Notes under the pieces: generated by a model
Told to the model about the DNA's origin: nothing
What the model saw: only the letters and a program-made list of their open reading frames with translations
Database searches by the model: none
Translations under genes and position numbers: made by a program
NCBI RefSeq assembly: GCF_000423245.1
Contig: NZ_AUHP01000012.1
Span: 91,297-155,296 of the forward strand
DNA from: Ligilactobacillus ceti DSM 22408
GTDB taxonomy: Bacteria; Bacillota; Bacilli; Lactobacillales; Lactobacillaceae
Reading direction: 5' to 3'
Length of the DNA stretch: 64,000 bases
In this document: positions 9,529 to 18,097 of the stretch, in pieces
Numbering within the stretch: the first letter of the stretch is position 1
Layout of the letters: each line of letters begins with the position of its first letter

Positions 9529-10620
9529 TTATTGAGCTTGTAACTTAAATTTCGTCCAAGGTTTTATATATTCTAATAAAAATCTTTCTTCTGGTTTAAT
9601 TCGTGCTACTAAATTTTTACGTATATCTTGTTGCGGTTTTAAAATAATTTGTAATTCATTTTTATAATTTTTAAAATCATCATTCCCTATCACAATATCT
9701 CCCAATTGAAGTTCTTGTGTATGATTATGAGCCGGGTTAGCCTTCTGAGCATATTTTACTCGTGGTTGTGTCGAACGAATTACTAAATCAGTAATATCTC
9801 CTCGCCGAAAATGAAGGTTTTTTTCAACAATTTCTTTTTCTAAAGTTGTTGTTTGTTGTTCATATTCGACATTGAGCGTTAAACAGTAACGATTAACAGC
9901 CGCTAATTGCGCTAATTCCTCATCTGTTGCATAGGCATTCCCAATAATTACCGTATCAATTAAATTAGTCGCAAATAAATGTTTCGCCTGTAAAGCTATT
10001 GGCCAATCTCGGTGGATTTCTAATGTTGGTAAACCATCATTAATCGTCCACGGACCACCTGTTGCCGTTTGACTTGTCACAAACGCCGCCGTTTTTATCC
10101 CATATTTTTTAAATCGTTGACTAGCTTTAACAAAGAAATCATATGGTAAACCAGACCCTTTTTGCGGATATAAATTATGACATCCGTAAATAAACGGAGC
10201 ATTTGGTTGATAAGTCATAATATTATCTAAATAAGCAACATCATTACTCATATTCAATTCGATTTTTAACCCTTCTGGATTATATGATAAAAGCGATTCT
10301 TGTAACCCCGAAAAAGCCTCGTCTAATCGAATACCACTCGCACCTAACGCTTTAAATAAACTCAAATCTTGATAGGAAATTCCTAATTTTGTAAAAGTTT
10401 GCGGATTAATATCTAAAATCACTTCAAAATTCAAATCTCGCGCAAAATGAATAATTTGACTAAATTTTTCTAATGTGGCAGTTTGGTTTTCTGGGCTAAC
10501 TTCTAACATACTCATAAAAACACGTGTATATCCTAGTGTAGCAGCTTTTTCCAAATAGATTTGATCTTGTTTTGGATCACTATGATCTGGATAGATGGAT
10601 ATTCCAATTTCTCTCAACAT
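9529..10620 (-). CDS. mupG: MupG/DUF871-family TIM-barrel protein (6-phospho-N-acetylmuramidase-like)
   Basis: The 363-residue protein starts LREIGISIYPDHSD and contains RVFMSMLEV, VILDINP, GIRLDEAF and YGCHNLYP, the DUF871 signature. A C-terminal beta domain begins around residue 260. The characterised member, staphylococcal MupG, hydrolyses MurNAc-6P-GlcNAc taken up by a PTS. Here the gene is last in an operon with Lac-family PTS IIC, IIB and IIA genes, which fits import and intracellular cleavage of a phosphorylated disaccharide. The substrate (peptidoglycan fragment or another beta-linked disaccharide) is inference, as murQ is not nearby. Confidence 0.8.
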   Translation of the reverse strand: MLREIGISIYPDHSDPKQDQIYLEKAATLGYTRVFMSMLEVSPENQTATLEKFSQIIHFARDLNFEVILDINPQTFTKLGISYQDLSLFKALGASGIRLDEAFSGLQESLLSYNPEGLKIELNMSNDVAYLDNIMTYQPNAPFIYGCHNLYPQKGSGLPYDFFVKASQRFKKYGIKTAAFVTSQTATGGPWTINDGLPTLEIHRDWPIALQAKHLFATNLIDTVIIGNAYATDEELAQLAAVNRYCLTLNVEYEQQTTTLEKEIVEKNLHFRRGDITDLVIRSTQPRVKYAQKANPAHNHTQELQLGDIVIGNDDFKNYKNELQIILKPQQDIRKNLVARIKPEERFLLEYIKPWTKFKLQAQ

Positions 10621-10681
10621 TAATTAACAACCTTTCTCCTTTGTGTATTTCAACTGTCCCTCACAGTTGAAATTCGTTTAA

Positions 10682-11005
10682 CTATTTTTGGTCTTTCAAA
10701 CGTTGATATAATTCAACCATTTCACCCGCTAAATCCCGAAAAGTAATCGCATTCATCAAATGGTCTTGAGAATGAACGGTTAAAAGTGTAATGGTTTGTG
10801 TTTCGCCTTGTGCTTCCGAAGTAAGCATGGCTGTTTGAGAATTATGCGCCGCATGTAAAGCTTGATCAGCTTCTGCTAATTTGGCATTAGCTTGAATAAA
10901 ATCGCCACTTTTAGCTGCTCGAATCGCTTCAAAAGCAAAACTTTTCGCATTTCCTCCGTTAATAATTAATCCCATAATCGCTTCCATATTATTATTTTCT
11001 GTCAT
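10682..11005 (-). CDS. PTS lactose/cellobiose-type IIA component
   Basis: This cytoplasmic phosphotransfer protein has 107 residues. It is helical, with EAIMGLIINGGNAKSFAFEA and the phospho-accepting histidine in LTVHSQDHLMNA. The ATG at 11005 follows GAGGA; reading could start two codons earlier at a TTG without better support. It sits between IIB and mupG on the same strand. Length is normal for the family. Confidence 0.92.
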   Translation of the reverse strand: MTENNNMEAIMGLIINGGNAKSFAFEAIRAAKSGDFIQANAKLAEADQALHAAHNSQTAMLTSEAQGETQTITLLTVHSQDHLMNAITFRDLAGEMVELYQRLKDQK

Positions 11006-11029
11006 TTTCAAATCCTCATTTATTCTTTT

Positions 11030-11368
11030 TTAAGCTTCAATTAAACTTAATGCTTGTTTTAAAACAGCTTCCCCATTCATCATGCCGTACGCTTGCATAT
11101 CAATCACAGCTAATGGAATTGGGTTCCCTAAACTATTTTTTTCATTAGCTAAAAGTTGTTTGAAATCTGCTTCCATATAGCGAACTTGCGGTCCTAAAAG
11201 CACGCAATCAATCGTTTGTTGCGCTAATTGTTGGGAAACTTCACTCGCCCCAGTCGCAAAAATATCAACGTCAATTCCTTGTGCTTGTGCGCTCGCTTGC
11301 ATTTTAGTTACTAATAAACTCGTACTCATGCCCGCCGCACAATTTAACATAATAGTATATTTTGCCAT
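11030..11368 (-). CDS. PTS lactose/cellobiose-type IIB component
   Basis: This 112-residue protein passes phosphate from IIA to the incoming sugar. The phospho-cysteine motif is IMLNCAAGMSTS near the N-terminus, and CVLLGPQVRYM follows as in cellobiose IIB proteins. The ATG at 11368 is preceded by GGAAG. It lies 24 bases ahead of IIA and 30 behind IIC. Confidence 0.93.
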   Translation of the reverse strand: MAKYTIMLNCAAGMSTSLLVTKMQASAQAQGIDVDIFATGASEVSQQLAQQTIDCVLLGPQVRYMEADFKQLLANEKNSLGNPIPLAVIDMQAYGMMNGEAVLKQALSLIEA

Positions 11369-11398
11369 TTTCAAAACTTCCTTTTTTATAAATTTAAT

Positions 11399-12673
11399 TT
11401 ATCCTAAATCACTATTTAAATTTTTACGATCAGCTACTTTGAAGAAATAGTAGTAAATCAAAGCATCCACCACTAAACATACTACTTGCGTAATCGCTCC
11501 AGAAATATGTCCGGTTGATAAAAATCCGGAAATAATAACTGGTGTCGTCCACGGTACCATAATCCCAATTGTTTTAGCACAAAGTCCAGTCGCCATAGCA
11601 AAATAAGTAATTAAAACATTCGCAATTGGTGCCAAAATAAAAGGTACTGCGAGATAGATATTTAAAACAATTGGTGTCCCGAAAATAATCGGCTCATTAA
11701 TATTAAATAACGCCGGTACAATTTCTAATCGACCCAAAGTTTTATATTCTTCACTTTTAGAAAATAACACCATTAACAAAGCTAAACCTAACGTTGCACC
11801 AGCTCCACCAATATGAACAAAATTATCAAAGAATTGAGCTGTAATAATATTAGGTAATTCTTTATGCGCTGTGAATGCGGTTGCATTTTGTTGCATAGCT
11901 TGTAACCAAAAAGCCATCATCACACCACCAACAACATTCCCACCATGAACACCAAAGAGCCACAATACGGAAATTAATAACTCGCATAATAAAGCACCTG
12001 GTAAACTCACACCAACAGCAGATAGTGGTTTAAAAATAAATTGCATTAAGCCTGGAATAGTTTCAATTGGTGTAAATGAGACACCCAAACGAATTAACCA
12101 AACTAATACTAGACAAAAGAACCCCGGAAATAACGATGTGAAAGAACTGCTCACAGCCGGCGGAACTGTCGCTGGCATTTTAATTGTTAAATCTTTGTGA
12201 ACTAACCAAACATAAAAATCTGTAATAAATAATCCGACTAAAATTGCAATAAATAAACTTGTTGCACCCATTTGGGACAATGGAATATAAAAAGCACCTT
12301 TCTTTAATTCAAATGGAATTGTTAAGAAAAAAGCACTCATTGAGATCAATGTTGCGGGTAAAGGCGCAACATCTCCATAACTTTTCGCTAAATTATAAGA
12401 AATCCCAATCACGGCAATTAATCCCATCAATGAAAATGATGCAAATGTAATTTGTTGTATAACAAGATTCCAATTCGAGCCAAAGGTTTTCGCCATAAAA
12501 TCTAAGTAACCTTTAATTGGAAATTGACCAATAATCATAAATAACGATCCAATAATCAACAACGGAACCACTTGCGCAATCCCATCACGTAAAGCCACCA
12601 TATGTCGTGATGATGATATTTTGCCAACTACCTTAAAAACTTTATCTTTAAAAGAAACACTATCAGCTACCAT
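11399..12673 (-). CDS. PTS lactose/cellobiose-type IIC permease
   Basis: The 424-residue integral membrane component forms the sugar channel. It has about ten hydrophobic segments, the N-terminal amphipathic start with SSSRHMVALRDGIAQVVPLL, and the conserved FNINEPIIFGTPIVLN loop. It is the first gene of the IIC-IIB-IIA-mupG operon and follows GGAGTGGG. The promoter upstream carries a GntR/HutC-type operator and a cre site, so expression should respond to the sugar and to carbon status. Confidence 0.93.
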   Translation of the reverse strand: MVADSVSFKDKVFKVVGKISSSRHMVALRDGIAQVVPLLIIGSLFMIIGQFPIKGYLDFMAKTFGSNWNLVIQQITFASFSLMGLIAVIGISYNLAKSYGDVAPLPATLISMSAFFLTIPFELKKGAFYIPLSQMGATSLFIAILVGLFITDFYVWLVHKDLTIKMPATVPPAVSSSFTSLFPGFFCLVLVWLIRLGVSFTPIETIPGLMQFIFKPLSAVGVSLPGALLCELLISVLWLFGVHGGNVVGGVMMAFWLQAMQQNATAFTAHKELPNIITAQFFDNFVHIGGAGATLGLALLMVLFSKSEEYKTLGRLEIVPALFNINEPIIFGTPIVLNIYLAVPFILAPIANVLITYFAMATGLCAKTIGIMVPWTTPVIISGFLSTGHISGAITQVVCLVVDALIYYYFFKVADRKNLNSDLG

Positions 12674-12689
12674 ATTCCCACTCCTTTTT

Positions 12690-12743
12690 TGTAATCGTTG
12701 TCAACAACACCTAGAGTATATTCGGTATATACCAAAAAAACAA
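12690..12743 (-). promoter_or_regulatory. PTS operon promoter with HutC-type operator and cre site
   Basis: On the minus strand TTGTTT (12738-12743), a 17-base spacer and TATACT (12715-12720) form the promoter. The palindrome GGTATATACC (12724-12733) fills the spacer, as GntR/HutC-family operators do. TGTAATCGTTGTCA (12690-12703) fits the cre consensus fully and lies at the expected start of transcription, where CcpA would block. Confidence 0.8.
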
Positions 12744-12983
12744 GGCTTTTTTTCGTTGTTATATCAAGGTTTGTAGTGGTCTAGTCCATATTTCACCTTT
12801 CAAAAAATAGCATCAAATCAATCTTTTTTATCATTTAAAAACCTTTTAAAATTTTTTTGGTATAAACTAGAATATTGGTATAGTTTTCTTCGTTTTTATG
12901 GTTTCGATAAGTATTAAGTTAACGTTTCAAAAGAAGGTTATTTATAAAATGTTTTATTTTTATTTTTATAAATTGTGAACAAC
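12744..12983. promoter_or_regulatory. Upstream region with further HutC-like half-sites
   Basis: TGGTCTAGTCCA (12777-12788) is nearly the NagR/YvoA operator; TGGTATAAACTA (12858-12869) and TGGTATAG (12876-12883) are weaker repeats of the same motif. No gene is seen here. Confidence 0.5.
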
Positions 12984-13020
12984 AAAAAAACAGTTGCTTT
13001 CTTTTTTAGAAAACAACTGT
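12984..13020 (-). terminator. Terminator after the SPFH gene
   Basis: A 13-bp stem (ACAGTTGCTTTCT side) has one mismatch and seven T residues on the minus strand. Confidence 0.9.
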
Positions 13021-13034
13021 CTAAAATCTTATTT

Positions 13035-13895
13035 TTAATTAGCTCCCGTATTAATAACTGGTTGAGTTCCTCGTTCACTAATAATAGCCACCATAATATT
13101 ATTAATAACTTGCAATTTTTGTTCTTCGGTTAAATTCAAACCTGTCTCTTGTGCTAATTGTTCGATCGCTTCTTCTGTAATCGAAACTGCACCTTCAACA
13201 ATCATTTTTCGTGCTGATAAGATGGCCGATGATTGTTGACGTTGTAACATTGCACTAGCAATTTCTGTTGCATAAGCTAAGTGTGTTAATCTTGTTTCTA
13301 CAATTTCAACACCTGCCACATTTAAACGTTCTTGTAATTCTTCTGCTAATCGTTGTGATACTTCAGTGGGATTTCCACGTAAAGTTAGTTCACTTTCATC
13401 TTCAAAAATATCATACGGATATTCACTAGCAACGTGTCGAATAGCGGATTCACTTTGAATTTGAATAAATTCTTCATAATCATCAACTGAAAATAACGCA
13501 GTTGCTGTATCAACTACTCTAAAAACAATTACAGCAGCAATTTCAATCGGATTACCTTTAGCATCATTAACTTTTAAAATGGGACTATTAAAGTTCCCCA
13601 CTCTTAATGACACTGTTTCTTTAGTTGTAAAAGGAACTACCATAAATAATCCCGCTTCACGAATTGTACCAATATAGTTACCAAAGAAAGTTAATACTTT
13701 ACCTTCATTAGGATTAACTGTTGTTAATGAGGTACTAAATAAAGCTGCGATAATAATTAAGAAGATTCCTAAAGTTGTACTTCCTTCGCCGCTAATAAAG
13801 TGTCGAATAATGTTCCACACTCCATAAATTCCGACTGCAAAGGTAATAATTAACCCGATAAAACCATTAATATAAACGGCCTTTTTTTCTTTCAT
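13035..13895 (-). CDS. SPFH/Band 7 domain membrane protein
   Basis: The 286-residue protein has two N-terminal hydrophobic helices (about residues 8-28 and 38-55). A stomatin/prohibitin-type SPFH domain follows: GKVLTFFGNYIGTIREAGLF, then VVFRVVDTATALFSVDDYE and YPYDIFEDESELTLRGN. A helical C-terminus follows. Family members scaffold membrane microdomains; no enzymatic role is seen. The start at 13895 follows GAGGAG at seven bases; a longer in-frame reading from 13910 would begin inside the ribosome site. It is monocistronic with its own terminator. Confidence 0.88.
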   Translation of the reverse strand: MKEKKAVYINGFIGLIITFAVGIYGVWNIIRHFISGEGSTTLGIFLIIIAALFSTSLTTVNPNEGKVLTFFGNYIGTIREAGLFMVVPFTTKETVSLRVGNFNSPILKVNDAKGNPIEIAAVIVFRVVDTATALFSVDDYEEFIQIQSESAIRHVASEYPYDIFEDESELTLRGNPTEVSQRLAEELQERLNVAGVEIVETRLTHLAYATEIASAMLQRQQSSAILSARKMIVEGAVSITEEAIEQLAQETGLNLTEEQKLQVINNIMVAIISERGTQPVINTGAN

Positions 13896-13925
13896 TTCAC
13901 CACTCCTCAAGACTAATTATACCAT

Positions 13926-13939
13926 ATTTCCCGGGAAAT
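13926..13939. promoter_or_regulatory. Noc-binding-type palindrome
   Basis: ATTTCCCGGGAAAT matches the published Bacillus Noc nucleoid-occlusion consensus at all 14 positions. It sits just upstream of the SPFH gene. Confidence 0.75.
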
Positions 13940-13961
13940 ACTTGCCAAACGCAACTAGACC

Positions 13962-13998
13962 AAAACACCGGATTGCGTTAGCAATCCGGCGTTTTTTT
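13962..13998. terminator. Terminator after fbp, possibly bidirectional
   Basis: The stem CCGGATTGC/GCAATCCGG has a GTTA loop. The longer T run is on the plus strand; the minus strand, which fbp would use, has four T residues. Confidence 0.7.
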
Positions 13999-14001
13999 AT
14001 T

Positions 14002-15990
14002 TTATTCAGCTAACATGTCACGTAAAAGTGCAACTTTTTGTTGGAGTTGTTTTCCGATATCAGTATCAGCAACTAATTTTCGTTTTAATTTATAATTAAT
14101 CACACGACGAGTTGAAATAATATCATGACCTTGTTCAATAGCTTCTTCTTTCGATGAGAATGGATGGTGTGCTACTAACTGTAATCCATATGAGTTATAT
14201 AACAATGTATATCCGCCAATTCCCGTCGTAGCTTGATACGCTTTAGAATAACCACCATCAATCACAATCATTTTTCCATCAGCCATAATTGCTTCATGAC
14301 CTTTTTTAACCGGTGTATGACCATTAATAATATGACCTTCTTTAGGATCTAGTCCAAATTCACTTAATAATTTTTCACAGAATTTTACATCATGACGCAA
14401 CTTAAAGTAAGGATTTTTTTCTTCGTGATGAGTCTTTTTATCTGCAATAAAATAGCGTTCAAAAGTAGTCATATCTTTTTTACCAAACAATGGTGAGTTT
14501 TCACCTTGCCATAAATACCATAAAACATCTGTTGCAAAATCATCTTCAATTTCTGGATGTGCATAGGCGATTCTAACTTGTTCTTCAAAGAAATCCATCA
14601 TTTTTTGTCCTGTATAGGCTTTATTTTGGAATTTAATTGTTTTAAAGTTACCTTTTTCATCAACTGGCATACATCCATGAATTAATAAGTTTCCATTATA
14701 GCATTTATACATATTACCTTTTTCCATCATAAAGTCTAAATGACGCCGCAACTGTGGTGATTTGCTGACAGAACGTAATAAATTATTAATGACTTCTTCT
14801 TCTTCAGCAGTCAATTTATACGGATCTTTCGGATCAATTGTAGCAAAACATGTATTTTCTAACGGATATGTCTTCCCGTTAATTTTAATAGTTTGTTTTT
14901 CATAATCAATTTTATCTAATAACCCACGTGATTCCATTTTAAATTCAGGACGCCGCGCTATAATATGCCCTTCTAATTTAAATTGCATCATAGCTACCGC
15001 TTGATGGATTTGTGTAATTTGTAATTGTTCACCATCAAAATTAAATGTATCACCTTTTAATAATTTCGGTCTAAATGCTGGATTATCTTGATAATTTTCT
15101 TCTGCAAATTTTGATAAATGCCGTAAATTAATCCCGTATGCATCTTCAATAATACTTAAATTATTATAACGTGCACAAATTCGTAAAATATTTAATAAAC
15201 TTAATTTCGATCCCGAAATCGCCCCGAGCCAAATCAAATCATGATTCCCCCATTGGATATCAATTGAATGATATTCCATTAAACGATCCATAATTTTTTC
15301 CGGTGCTTCCCCACGATCATAAACATCGCCAATCACATGTAAATGATCGACAACTAGCCGTTGAATCGTATAGGCTGTCGCAATAATAAATTCGTCCGCT
15401 TGTTCTAAAGCTACTAAATTTTGTAATAAACGATTAATATATTGTCGTTTCGCATTATCTTGATGATTTGTATATAATAATTCTTCTGTAATGTACGTAA
15501 AATTAGGATCTAAAGCTTTCCGAACTTTAGAACGTGTATATTTACGTGCTGCCACTTGTAAAAATTCTAGCATGCTGACAATAATATCTAAATACCATTG
15601 ATCTAAATCATTTTTAGAAGCAAAATGTTGTTTTTCATAGGCAATCTTTTCTTCCGGATAATAAATCAAAGTCGCAAATTCTTGAATTGTTTTTTGTGTC
15701 ATCCGACCACCAAAAGTATCTTGTAACTTTTGTTTCACATTCCCAGAACCATTCCGTAAAACATGATCAAAGGCCGTATATTCGCCGTGTAAATCACTCA
15801 CAAAATGTTCTGTTCCTTTTGGTAAACTCAAAATAGCTTCTAAGTTCATTAATTCCGTAACAACAGCTTGTTTTGTTGGATATTTTTCACGCATTAACTT
15901 TTGGGAATAAGAAAATAGTTCTTCCATATCAGCAGTTGTGGTTTCAGAGCTTATATTCAAAGCTTGTGAAACATCACTAAAATTCATCAT
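14002..15990 (-). CDS. fbp: Class III fructose-1,6-bisphosphatase
   Basis: This metallophosphatase makes fructose-6-phosphate in gluconeogenesis. The 662-residue length is normal for the Firmicute class III enzyme. Metallophosphoesterase motifs are clear: HFVSDLHGEYTAF (residue about 63), HVIGDVYDRGEAPEKIMD, IQWGNHDLIWLGA and IINGHTPVKKGHEA, with KMIVIDGGYSKAYQ near the end. The ribosome site is weak (GGTG and AAGAA upstream of ATGATG), so initiation could be at either of the first two ATGs. It stands alone between the SPFH gene and an amylase-family gene. Confidence 0.95.
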   Translation of the reverse strand: MMNFSDVSQALNISSETTTADMEELFSYSQKLMREKYPTKQAVVTELMNLEAILSLPKGTEHFVSDLHGEYTAFDHVLRNGSGNVKQKLQDTFGGRMTQKTIQEFATLIYYPEEKIAYEKQHFASKNDLDQWYLDIIVSMLEFLQVAARKYTRSKVRKALDPNFTYITEELLYTNHQDNAKRQYINRLLQNLVALEQADEFIIATAYTIQRLVVDHLHVIGDVYDRGEAPEKIMDRLMEYHSIDIQWGNHDLIWLGAISGSKLSLLNILRICARYNNLSIIEDAYGINLRHLSKFAEENYQDNPAFRPKLLKGDTFNFDGEQLQITQIHQAVAMMQFKLEGHIIARRPEFKMESRGLLDKIDYEKQTIKINGKTYPLENTCFATIDPKDPYKLTAEEEEVINNLLRSVSKSPQLRRHLDFMMEKGNMYKCYNGNLLIHGCMPVDEKGNFKTIKFQNKAYTGQKMMDFFEEQVRIAYAHPEIEDDFATDVLWYLWQGENSPLFGKKDMTTFERYFIADKKTHHEEKNPYFKLRHDVKFCEKLLSEFGLDPKEGHIINGHTPVKKGHEAIMADGKMIVIDGGYSKAYQATTGIGGYTLLYNSYGLQLVAHHPFSSKEEAIEQGHDIISTRRVINYKLKRKLVADTDIGKQLQQKVALLRDMLAE

Positions 15991-16216
15991 TTCTTGGGCA
16001 CCGTCCTGTCTTGTTTTCGAATTTTCAGCTTATAACTAGACCATTTTTCTTTTTAAAATGCAAAAAGACTTAATCTGACTTGAAAATAACGTTTATTTCT
16101 GTTTTTTTCAGTTCACAAAGTCTCTTTCTCCATCTATACCTCTCAATAATACGTTTTAAAAATCATTAAGTCAATCATTTCTAAATCAAATTATAATGAT
16201 TTGCTTACAGTTAATT

Positions 16217-16247
16217 AAAAAAGGCCTTCCGAAACGGAAAACCTTTT
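16217..16247 (-). terminator. Terminator after the neopullulanase gene
   Basis: Stem arms around AAGG-TTCCG and complement with a 3-base loop lead into six T residues on the minus strand. Confidence 0.85.
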
Positions 16248-16256
16248 ATCATTAAC

Positions 16257-18035
16257 TTAGTTTGTGAAAATAGCCCAACCACCTGGTAAAAGAAGCTTTT
16301 GATCAGCCTGATATAAATTAGCTAATAGCAATTTTTTATCTTCAGGCGGTAGCTGGAAATTGTTAGGACTTATATTAAAATAACTAATAATTTCACTTTC
16401 GTGGTTTTGATTAATTTGCCAAAAAACAGCAGAATTATCAGTAGCAACTTCCCAACGAACATTTCCTTGATTGAATTGCGGTAAATATTTTTTTCGCAAG
16501 CTTATTAACTCTTTAATCACTGTTAAAATTGTTAAATCTTGCTCTTTTTCATCCCAAATCATACATTTACGACAATCTGGATCTGGACCGCCTGTTAAAC
16601 CAATCTCTGTTCCATAATATAAACACGGAGCTCCTATTTGAATTAGCAAAAAGGCTAATGCTTGTAACATTAACGCCTTGTCTCCTTGACAAAGTGTTAG
16701 TAACCGCGCTGTATCATGTGTATCTAAAGCATTAAATAAAACGCGATTAACTTGATCAGGATGTAAACTCAACTGATAATTAAGTTGATTAATCATCGTT
16801 TCCAAAGTGATGTCTCGTCTAACTAATCCCGCTAAAATAGCATCTGTATAAGGATAATTCATTGCACCACTAAACTCACCATGATTAACCCATGGACTAG
16901 CATCATGCCAGACTTCTCCTAAAATATAAATGTCAGGATTTAATTGCTGCATTTTCTGCGTAAACTTCCGCCAAAAATGATGATCGATTTCATTAGCAAC
17001 ATCTAAACGCCACGCATCAATTCCAAATTTTTCCACCCAAAACGTCGCAATTTCTAATAAATATGCTTGAACTTGCGGATTTGATGTTTTTAATTTAGGC
17101 ATATGCGGATTTTTCGCAAACACTTCATAATTTAAATTCTTAGCTATCTCGTAATTATCAGTCGCTGTATAATTCACGGGTAAATCAGCAATATAAAACC
17201 AATCAATATACACCGATTTCGCTCCGTTTTGCACCACATCTTGCCAATAAGGTGACTGATCACCAATATGATTAAAAACAGCATCTAACATGACTTTAAA
17301 CCCTAATTGATGTGCTTGTTGGATAAATTCCCGGAAAGTTTTTTCATCGCCAAAAGCTGGGTCTAATTTAAAATAATCAATCGTATCATATTTGTGATTA
17401 GATGTTGCTGCAAAAATAGGACACAAATATAACCCATTCACACCTAACTCTTTTAAATAATGTAAATGATCAATGATCCCTTGAAAATCACCACCAAAAA
17501 AATTAAACGGTGTCGGCTGTGCACTCCCCCAAGGTAAACAGTTCGGAGGATTTAAACGCTCATCTCCATTTGCAAATCGTTCTGGAAATATTTGATACCA
17601 AATTGTTTTTTGTGCCCATTGTGGCGCGTGCAAGCGATCAATGTCATGAAAATATGGCATTTTAAAACCATAACTCGTTTGAATTTGGCGATCATTTTGA
17701 TATAAATAAATTCCCCGTTCATCATAAAAATAAAGTTGCCCGCATTGATCTTGTACTAAAAAGCTATATTGCATCCTTTTTAACGGCATCTGAACTTCAC
17801 AACTCCAAATATCATGATATTGCGTTTGATATTTGACCTTTAAAGGAATTTTTTGAAACTCCCATAAATTTGTTTGAGTTTCTATTTCATAATTTAAATC
17901 GTACGGATCTCCATATACAAGCCAAACAGCCTGTAAATCAGCTTTTTTCGCTTGTAATCTAATGTGTATCGTCGTTTTATCCACTAAATAAGCCATTTCA
18001 CTATCGGGTCGGTGATACAAGGCTGCTGCTTCCAT
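16257..18035 (-). CDS. GH13 neopullulanase/cyclomaltodextrinase-type enzyme
   Basis: The 592-residue cytoplasmic protein has no signal peptide. A beta-rich N-domain (about residues 1-130, CBM34-like) is followed by the GH13 barrel: VWYQIFPERFANGD-like IWYQIFPERFANGD, DAVFNHIG (region I), AWRLDVANEIDHHFW with the nucleophile Asp (II), ILGEVWHD with the acid Glu (III) and NALDTHDTARL with the stabilising Asp (IV). These fit the neopullulanase, cyclomaltodextrinase and maltogenic amylase subfamily, which degrade maltodextrins inside the cell. GAGGATGAAAA precedes the ATG. It is monocistronic. The exact substrate cannot be read from sequence. Confidence 0.9.
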   Translation of the reverse strand: MEAAALYHRPDSEMAYLVDKTTIHIRLQAKKADLQAVWLVYGDPYDLNYEIETQTNLWEFQKIPLKVKYQTQYHDIWSCEVQMPLKRMQYSFLVQDQCGQLYFYDERGIYLYQNDRQIQTSYGFKMPYFHDIDRLHAPQWAQKTIWYQIFPERFANGDERLNPPNCLPWGSAQPTPFNFFGGDFQGIIDHLHYLKELGVNGLYLCPIFAATSNHKYDTIDYFKLDPAFGDEKTFREFIQQAHQLGFKVMLDAVFNHIGDQSPYWQDVVQNGAKSVYIDWFYIADLPVNYTATDNYEIAKNLNYEVFAKNPHMPKLKTSNPQVQAYLLEIATFWVEKFGIDAWRLDVANEIDHHFWRKFTQKMQQLNPDIYILGEVWHDASPWVNHGEFSGAMNYPYTDAILAGLVRRDITLETMINQLNYQLSLHPDQVNRVLFNALDTHDTARLLTLCQGDKALMLQALAFLLIQIGAPCLYYGTEIGLTGGPDPDCRKCMIWDEKEQDLTILTVIKELISLRKKYLPQFNQGNVRWEVATDNSAVFWQINQNHESEIISYFNISPNNFQLPPEDKKLLLANLYQADQKLLLPGGWAIFTN

Positions 18036-18061
18036 TTTTCATCCTCTTTTCTTATGATACG

Positions 18062-18092
18062 AAAAAAGACTCGCCTTTCAGCAAGTCTTTTA
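18062..18092 (-). terminator. Terminator after the MFS exporter
   Basis: The stem AAAAGACTTGC with its near-complement leads into six T residues on the minus strand. Confidence 0.88.
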
Positions 18093-18097
18093 AGCGC

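Noticed and set aside
16529..16735. Plus-strand frame inside the neopullulanase gene
   Set aside because: It is a shadow of a conserved GH13 reading frame with no independent start signal.
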